Assembly: GCF_901933205.1 (NCBI RefSeq)
Contig: NW_022148259.1
Span: 1 to 64,000 of the forward strand
Direction: 5' to 3'
Length of the DNA stretch: 64,000 bases
Source: Camarhynchus parvulus
Taxonomy: Eukaryota; Chordata; Aves; Passeriformes; Thraupidae
The notes under the pieces were generated by a model. It made no database searches, was not told the DNA's origin, and saw only the letters and a list, made by a program, of their open reading frames with translations. Of the stretch, positions 23,501-64,000 are shown in pieces. A program made the position numbers and the translations under genes. Positions within the stretch are counted from its first letter, which is position 1. The number at the start of each line of letters is the position of its first letter.

Positions 23501-23724
23501 GGGATTTTGGGGAATTTGTGGGATTTTGGGGTGATTTGGGGAGGATTTGGGGTTTTTGGGGGGTTTTGGGGTTTTTGGGGGTTCCGAATTTTGGGGTTTC
23601 CCCCCCAGGAGCCGCCCTGGTGTTTTTGGGGTCCCATTGGCCGTTTGTGGCAGCTGGAGCCCCCGGGGGATTTGTGGGCTGGGGATGGAGCTTGGGGTGT
23701 GGGGTTCACATCCGACACCCATAG
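17508..23724 (+). CDS. RABAC1: Prenylated Rab acceptor protein 1 (PRA1), five coding exons
   Basis: PRA1-family four-helix membrane protein of the Golgi/late secretory pathway that binds prenylated Rab GTPases. Identity rests on the second coding exon, which follows the human pattern RPW..F...RF..PR.LGEL..RL..N....SNY..LFLGL.LYC, and on exon 3 with SSPLLLVALSVL. RABAC1 also neighbours ATP1A3 in mammals. Coding exons: 17508-17581, 19263-19460, 21102-21193, a disturbed exon near 21949-22040, and 23609-23724. Exon 4 and the C terminus do not read cleanly, so the full protein cannot be stated. Convergent with ATP1A3. Confidence 0.82.
17590..19262. repeat. G-rich array in RABAC1 intron
   Basis: 17590-18700 has the unit GGGGGAAATTTGGGGGATTT. 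18700-19255 has larger units (140-220 bp) carrying GGGAGGTCCGGGATGAATTT at about 18847, 19062 and 19206. Two of the larger units also carry TGATTCTGGGGTGGTTTTGG. Confidence 0.9.
19263..19460 (+). CDS. RABAC1: RABAC1 exon with PRA1 signature
   Basis: 198 nt. Encodes FSAPKWAWPWLEARWAGLRP then WGAFLARGRFGVPRDLGELG and RRLAHNGERFQSNYLLLFLG, LLLYC. This is the conserved cytoplasmic N-terminal part and first hydrophobic helix of PRA1. Acceptor cccccag, donor gtgaga, phase 2. Confidence 0.88.
19465..20580. repeat. TTTTGGGG-type array in RABAC1 intron
   Basis: Unit GGATTTTTTGGGGATTTTTT, with blocks carrying TTTATAGCGATTTT. The transcribed RNA is U/G-rich and resembles ciliate-type telomere repeats in form, so it could form many G-quadruplexes. 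No coding sequence seen. Confidence 0.9.
20600..21101. repeat. CCCAGT-type minisatellite upstream of RABAC1 exon 3
   Basis: Units CAGTCCCTCCCAGTACAAAC and CAGTATCCC. Includes two copies of the exon 3 acceptor edge (CAGGCTCAGCTCCC). Confidence 0.93.
21102..21193 (+). CDS. RABAC1: RABAC1 exon, second membrane helix
   Basis: 92 nt. Encodes LSSPLLLVALSVLVAAVVAV then RSREAPLVLL, matching the human VTSPMLLVALAVF region. Acceptor atccgcag, donor gtgaga, phase 1. Minisatellites on the two sides are reverse complements of each other and begin within about ten bases of the exon. The first bases of the exon with the acceptor recur at about 20810 and 20998. Confidence 0.85.
21195..21945. repeat. Reverse-complement minisatellite downstream of RABAC1 exon 3
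   Basis: Units ACTGGGAGGGACTGGTTTGT and ACTGGTTTATATTGG. The first is the reverse complement of the array upstream of the exon. 21660-21945 is a related ACTGGTCCATACTGGTCCTT array. Confidence 0.93.
21949..22040 (+). pseudogene. RABAC1: Disturbed RABAC1 exon 4 body
   Basis: The expected segment (human VSPAHQYALAGG..SFPFFWLAGAG) is recognisable only in pieces of two frames. One frame gives VSP and CSLPVLWL; another gives PAHQLGVAG. Restoring it needs small indels in C and G runs (about 21955 and 21980). No clear AG acceptor precedes it, and the expected AGAAVFWLLG end is not attached but appears downstream. It could be an assembly-damaged true exon or a decayed copy, so I do not call it a dead gene. 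Confidence 0.4.
22041..23049. repeat. C/A-rich array in RABAC1 intron 4
   Basis: Units of AAAAATCCCGACCCCAAAA and CCCCAAATTCACCCC. It is complementary in character to the following G-rich array (23050-23608). Confidence 0.88.
22207..22636 (+). repeat. Three copies of the RABAC1 exon 4 3' edge
   Basis: Copies at 22207-22238, 22354-22387 and 22603-22636 share GTGTTCTGGCTGCTGG followed by a GTGAG donor. The first encodes AGAAVFWLLG, the sequence expected at the end of exon 4 (human AGSAVFWVLG). Between them lie C/A-rich units. One of the three, probably the first, may be the functional end. Confidence 0.75.
23050..23608. repeat. G-rich array with two copies of the RABAC1 last-exon acceptor edge
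   Basis: Unit GGGGATTTTGGGGTTTTTGG. Embedded are two copies of CCCAGGAGCCGCCCTGGTGT at about 23301-23320 and 23441-23460, each a full 3' splice site plus the first codons of the last exon (AALVFLGS). The third occurrence is the true exon. Confidence 0.9.
23609..23724 (+). CDS. RABAC1: RABAC1 last exon
   Basis: Acceptor ccccccag, phase 1 to 2. Encodes AALVFLGSHWPFV, matching human ATLVVIGSHAAFH, then reads AAGAPGG... to TAG at 23722. A +1 shift near 23650 would instead give QLEPPGDL, closer to human QIEAVDGEEL, so the C terminus is uncertain. Two shortened copies of its 5' edge precede it. Confidence 0.65.
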
Positions 23725-25041
23725 ATTCACAACCCGAATCCCCCGGAGTCACCCCAAAATAAACCATCTCTGAATAACCCAAACCCCCTTTACCCCAAAA
23801 TATCATCGTAACCCAAAATCCCCTGAATTCACCCCAAAATCATCATCCCGAAATCCTCTGAAATTACCCCAAAATAAATCATCTCTGAATAACCCAAAAT
23901 CCCCTGAAATCACCTCAAAATCCCTGGAATTCACCCCAAAATCATCATCCCAAAATCCCCTGAATTCACCCCAAAATCCCCCGGAATTACCCCAAAATAA
24001 ACCATCTCTGAATAACCCAAAATCCCCTGAAATTACCCCAAAATCATCATCCCGAAATCCCCGGAATTCACCCCAAAATAAACCATTTCTGAATAACCCA
24101 AAATCCTCTGAAATCACCTCAAAATAATCCAAAATAATCATCCCAAAATCTTCTGAAATAAACCCAAAACAATCCCCCCAAAATCCTCTGAAATTACCCC
24201 AAAATCATCATCCCAAAATCCTCTGAAAATACCCAAAATTGCCCTGAAATTACCCCAAAATAAATAAGCTGAGTACCCTAAAATCCTCTGAAATTACCCC
24301 AAAATAAATCATTCCTGAATAACCCAAAATCCTCTGAAATCACCCCAAAGTAATCCAAAATAACCTCCCTAAAATAACCCCAAAATCACCCCAAAAATCC
24401 CCTGAAATGATCCCAAAAAACCCAAAATAATCACCCAAAATCACCCCCAAAATAATCACCCCCAAAATCCCCTGAAATACACCCAAAATTATCACTCAAA
24501 ACCCTCTGAATTTACCCCAAAATAATCCAAAACAATACCCCCAAAATCACCTGAAATTACCCCAAAATTAATCCCAAATAATCACCCCAAATTAGCCAAA
24601 ATCACCCCGAAATAATCGCCCCAAAATTACCCCAAAATCCCCTAAAATTAACCCAAAATCCCCCAAAATATTCCCCAAAATCCCCCAAATCCCCCCAAAA
24701 TCCCGCCCAGCTCCCCCCCAACCAACCAAATAAAATAAAATAAAATAAAATAAAATAAATAAATGTGTCACATGACCCAAATCTCGTGTGTGACCCCCCA
24801 AACCCAAATTTTCATTTTCCTCCCCAATTTTTTGGGACGTCCCCAAAAAATCCCAAATTCTTCCCAAATTCCGCCCCAAAAATTCCCAAATTCCCAAATA
24901 ATTCCCGAATTCCCCTTTTTCCCCCAAAAAATTCCCAAATAATTCCCGAATTCCAAAATTCCCGAATTCCCCCTTTTCCCCCCAAAATTTCCCGATTTTC
25001 CCCGTTTTCCCCCCAGAATCCACTCGGGCTCCGATTTCTGC
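23725..25041. repeat. Intergenic array between convergent gene ends, with repeated AATAAA
   Basis: 23750-24330 has a unit of about 40-110 bp containing CCCCAAAATAAACCATCTCT and TGAATAACCCAAAATCC. AATAAA thus recurs several times downstream of RABAC1 (first at 23758-23763), giving candidate poly(A) signals. 24330-24720 is a looser CCAAAATCACC array. 24727-24765 is a (TAAAA)n microsatellite. 24780-25040 is C/A/T-rich with no feature recognised. Confidence 0.85.
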
Positions 25042-25743
25042 TTTATTTGCTCAATTCCCGTTTTTTTTTGCTTCTTTTCCCATTTTTTTTTCCCCATTTT
25101 TATTTTTTATTTTTTATTTTTTATTTTTTTCCCGCGGATTGGGGAAAGGTGAAGAGGGGGAGGGGAAAATTCCGTCATTTTATTTTTATTTTCATAATTT
25201 TCATTATTTTCATTATTTATTTTCATCATTTTCATTATTTGTTTTCATTATTTATTTTCATCATTTTCATTATTATCATTTCTTCTCCTTTTTCTTCGTT
25301 TTTTCCCCCGTTTTTCCCCATTTTTTATTTTTTATTTTTTATTTTTATTTTTTTTAATTTTAATTTTTCTTCACACGACGACACAAACGGGAGGGGGGGG
25401 GAGGGGCGAGGGGGAGACCCCCAAAATATCCCCAATTTTGCCCCTCCCCCCTCCCCAAAATCCCGATTTTTTGGGGTTTTTTTTGGGGGGGGATCTGGGA
25501 GCTTTTTTGGGGACCCCCCCATAAGGCGAGGAGCCCCCCCCACCCCTCGACCCCTCCCCAAATTTTTGGGGTTTTTTTTTGGGGGGGTGGTGGGAGGGAA
25601 AAAAGGGAATTTTTGGGGAAAAAAAGGGATTTTTGGGGAGGGAAAAATGGGATTTTTTGGGGGGGAAAAAAGGGGATTTTGGGGGGGGGTCTCGTGTTGT
25701 TTTTTTGGGGGGGGTCCCGTGGTTTTTGTGGTTTTTTTGGGGG
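25042..25743 (-). other. ATP1A3: ATP1A3 3' UTR and candidate poly(A) signals
   Basis: Sequence following the ATP1A3 stop on the minus strand. It contains a G/C-run stretch, then AT-rich DNA. Minus-strand AATAAA hexamers lie in the (TTTTTTA)n-like block at about 25320-25360, around 25185-25260, and at 25042-25047. The first cluster follows a non-repetitive stretch (about 25365-25395) and is the likeliest end. The exact cleavage site cannot be chosen from sequence. Confidence 0.5.
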
Positions 25744-60505
<34,762 letters not shown>

Positions 60506-63500
60506 CTGGGGGGGGCCGTTACTGGGGGTCCCGAGACCCCAGACCCACCCCCGGCGGCGGCCCCGCAGCTCCCGAAATCGGGGGGAGAAAACGCAAAAAA
60601 ACGGGAGAGAAACCGCCCCCAAAACAGCCCCAAATATGGGAGAGAAATGACCCAAAACACAGCTCATAAATCCCCCAAAGCACCCCAAAATATGGGAGAG
60701 AAATGACCCAAAATATCCACAAAGTATGGCAGAGAAATGACCTAAAACACCCCCGAAAACTGGAGAGAAAGAACCCAAAACAGCCCCAAAATATGGCGGA
60801 GAAATGACACAAAACACAGCTCATAAATCCCCCAAAATAGCGCCAAAGCACCCCAAAAGATGGGAGAGAAATGACCCAAAATATCCACAAAGTATGGCAG
60901 AGAAATGACCAAAAATACCGCCTCAAAACTGGAGAGAAATGGCCCAAAACACCCCCCAAAACTGGAGAGAAATGGCCCAAAATATCCCCAAAATATGGCG
61001 GAGAAATGACACAAAACACAGCACATAAATCCCCCAAAACAGCACCAAAGCACCCCAAAAGATGGGAGAGAAATGACCCAAAACATCGCCCCAAAACTGG
61101 AGAGAAATGACCCAAAATATCCCCAAAATATGGGAGAGAAATGACCCAAAAAATGGGAGAGAAATGACCCAAAATATCCACAAAATATGGCAGAGAAATG
61201 ACACAAAACACAGCACATAAATCCCCCAAAATAGCACCAAAGCACCCCAAAATATGGCGGAGAAATGACCAAAAATACCGCCTCAAAACTGGAGAGAAAT
61301 GGCCCAAAACACCCCCCAAAACTGGAGAAAAATGGCCCAAAATATCCCCAAAATATGGCAGAGAAATGGCCCAAAAACTGGGAGAGAAATGACCCAAAAC
61401 ATCAGCCCAAAACTGGAGAGAAATGACCCAAAATATCCACAAAAAATGGGAGAGAAATGGCCCAAAAACTGGGAGAGAAATGACCCAAAACATCGCCCCA
61501 AAACTGGAGAGAAATGACCCAAAATATCCCCAAAATATGGCGGAGAAATGGCCCAAAACCACCCCAGAAATGGGAGAGAAATGCCCCAAAATATGGGAGA
61601 GAAATAACCCAAAATAGCCCCCAAAACTGGAGGGAAATAGCCCAAAATATCCACAAAATATGGCGGAGAAATGACCCAAAACATCCCCAAATATGGCAGA
61701 GAAAAGACCCAAAACACAGCTCATAAATCCCCCAAAATAGCACCAAAGCACCCCAAAATACGGCAGAGAAATGACCCAAAACATCGGCCCAAAACTGGAG
61801 AGAAATGGCTCAAAATATCCCCCAAAACTGGAGGGAAATGACCCAAAATATCCACAAAATATGGCGGAGAAATGACCCAAACACAGCACATAAATCCCCC
61901 AAAATAGCGCAAAAGCACCCCAAAATATGGCGGAGAAATGACCCAAAATGTCCCCCAAAACTGGAGAGAAATGGCTCAAAACAGCCCCAAAATATGAGGG
62001 AGAAATGACCAAAAATATCGCCTCAAAACTGGAGAGAAATAACTCAAAATATCCCCCAAAACTGGAGAGAAATGGCCCAAAATATCCACAAAATATGGCA
62101 GAGAAATGCCCCAAAATACAGCTCATAAATCACCCAAAATAGCGCAAAAGCACCCCAAAAATGGGAGAGAAATTGCCCAAAATATGGGAGAGAAATGACC
62201 CAAAATATGGGAGAGAAATGACCCAAAACAGCGCCCCCAAAACTGGAGGGAAATGACCCAAAATATCCCCCAAAACTGGAGGGAAATGACCCAAAATATC
62301 CCCAAAATATGGGAGAGAAAGAACCCAAAAAGTCCCCAAAATATGGGAGAGAAATGACCCCAAACCACCCGAGAAATGGCAGAGAAATGACCCCAAAAAA
62401 CTTTTCCCCCCAAAATCCTCAAATTTCCCCAAAATCCCCACCAGGACCCCCCAAAAATCCCCAAAATCCCAAAATTTCCTCCCAAAATCCTGAAATTTCC
62501 CCCAAATCCCCCCCAGGACCCCCCAAAAATCCCCAAAATCCCAAAATATCGCCCCAAAATCTTCCATTTCCCCCCCCAAAATCCCCAAATTTCCCCCCAA
62601 ATTCCCCCCCCAGCCCCTCCCCCGCTCGGGGGGGATTTAAGGGTGGGGGAGGGGCGGGATTCCCCCCCCCCCTCCCCCACCCCATCTGCTCCCCGTTAAT
62701 CCCCGGGGGGGGGGGGAGGGGGGGGGAGGGGCCGCGTGGGAAAAGGGGGGGGGGGGGAGGGGCGAAGGGAGGAGACCCCAAAAATTGGGGGGAATTCCCC
62801 AAAAAAATTCGGATTTTGGGGGTTTTTTTGGTTGCTTTTTTTAATTTTTTTTTTTTAATTTTTTAGGGGGGGAAATTCCCATTTTTTGGGGAAAATTTCC
62901 ATTTATGGATGGGAAATGCTCATTTTGGGGGAAAATCCCCATTATCGGGATGAAATTCCCGTTTTTTGGGGCAGAAATTCCAATTTTTGGGGGGCAGAAA
63001 TTCCAATTTTGGGAGGCAGAAATTCCAATTTTTCAGGGAGAAATTCCCATTTTTGGGAGGCAGAAATTCCAATTTTGGGAGGCAGAAATTCCAATTTTTA
63101 GGGGAGAAATTCCCATTTTTGGGAGGCAGAAATTCCCATTTTTAGGGGGCAGAAATTCCAATTTTTGGGGGGCAGAAATTCCCATTTTTGGGAGGCAGAA
63201 ATTCCAATTTTTGGGAGGCAGAAATTCCCATTTTTAGGAGGCAGAAATTCCAATTTTTAGGGGAGAAATTCCCATTTTTGGGAGGCAGAAATTCCCATTT
63301 TTGGGGGCAGAAATTCCCATTTTTAGGAGGCAGAAATTCCAATTTTTAGGGGAGAAATTCCCATTTTTGGGAGGCAGAAATTCCCATTTTTGGGAGGCAG
63401 AAATTCCAATTTTTGGGGGGAATTTTCCCGACTGATTTTTATGGAGTTTCCCTATTTTGGGGGGAATTTTTCCCGTTTATTTTTTATGGGATTTCTCTGT

Positions 63501-64000
63501 TTTTTGGGGAATTTTTCCCGTTTATTTTTTATGGGATTTCTCTGTTTTTTGGGGAATTCTTCCCCTTTCTTTTTTATGGGATTTCTCTGTTTTTTGGGGA
63601 ATTCTTCCCCTTTCTTTTTTATGGGATTTCTCTGGGGTTTTTTGGGAATTTTCCCGTTTATTTTTTATGGGATTTCTCTGTTTTTGGGGGAAATTTTCCC
63701 GTTTATTTTTATGGGATTTCTCTGTTTTTGGGGAGAATTTTCCCATTTATTTTTTATGGGATTTCTCTGGTTTTTGGGGGGAGAATTTTTCCCGTTTATT
63801 TTTTATGGGATTTCTCTGGTTTTGGGTTGTTTTTTTTTTTTAATTTTATTTTTTCATTTATTTTTCGTTTGTGTTTTTTTTCCCCCCATTTTCCAGGGCT
63901 GGGGACAGGACAGGGGGACATCGGGGCTTGGGGACAGCGGGACGGACACAGGGACAGGGGGACAGAGGGACACGGACATTGGGATGGACACGGGGACATC
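60506..64000. repeat. ATP1A3 intron 1 (part): five different arrays
   Basis: 60600-62395: GAGAGAAATGACCCAAAATA, with higher-order insertions of CACAGCTCATAAATCCCCC. 62395-62610: CCCCAAAATCCCC. 62610-62775: G and C homopolymer runs. 62885-63425: a 22-bp unit around AGGCAGAAATTCCAATTTTT. 63425-63830: an about 46-60-bp unit around TTTTTATGGGATTTCTCTG. 63895-64000: GGGGACA-type. Exon 1 not recognised. Confidence 0.88.

Noticed and set aside
62683..62685. Minus-strand ATG (MGWG) as ATP1A3 exon 1
   Set aside because: The only nearby GT (ATGGG|GTGGGG) leaves phase 2, but exon 2 needs phase 0, and the -3 base is a pyrimidine. The true exon 1 is probably beyond 64000.

Overview
The window is vertebrate nuclear DNA, most likely from a GC-rich avian microchromosome. 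That assignment is an inference: the introns are short and packed with G- or C-rich minisatellites, I see no recognisable SINE or LINE, and the ATP1A3 protein is bird-like (for example DEPSNDN at the first extracellular loop and KDMSSEQ in the P domain). There is no bacterial or viral gene layout.

Layout. (1) 1-15900: no coding exon found. Long minisatellite arrays (purine-rich, GGGATTC-type, GGGACA-type and others) are interrupted by short islands of complex sequence at about 1-50, 2930-3030, 5785-5915, 7746-8080, 11225-11335, 12671-12755, 12930-13480 and 14561-14775. Several islands are rich in homeodomain, NK2-like or octamer motifs and look like conserved regulatory elements. (2) 15900-16270: a promoter made of a phased CArG/GC-box array, a CRE-like site, a 5' splice donor and an RFX-type palindrome. 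(3) 17499-23724, plus strand: RABAC1 (PRA1, prenylated Rab acceptor), with exons 2, 3 and 5 in clear form, a start exon, and a disturbed exon 4. (4) 25042-60505, minus strand: ATP1A3, the neuronal Na+/K+-ATPase alpha-3 subunit, exons 2 to 23. Every exon boundary was placed by eye with consensus splice sites, and 20 of 22 exon lengths equal the canonical alpha-subunit exon lengths. Exon 1 (start codon) was not found and probably lies beyond 64000. The two genes converge tail to tail with about 2 kb between stop codons.

Function. ATP1A3 is the catalytic subunit of the plasma-membrane sodium pump. All hallmark motifs are present: [34 protein letters not shown], the M5/M6 cation ligands, SYGQ for beta-subunit contact, and C-terminal KETYY. 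Two lesions are visible: a one-base deletion in exon 19, which breaks the frame and is perhaps an assembly error, and a one-codon insertion in exon 14.

The most unusual property is a recurring pattern. Pieces of unique sequence, namely the edges of exons with their splice sites and the edges of the non-coding islands, have been copied into the neighbouring minisatellites, often many times. This is seen around ATP1A3 exons 4, 8, 12, 14, 15, 16, 17 and 18, RABAC1 exons 3, 4 and 5, and at least three non-coding islands. It creates arrays of decoy splice donors and acceptors. A second pattern is that G-rich arrays switch to complementary C-rich arrays exactly at several exons, so that the pre-mRNA could fold around them.
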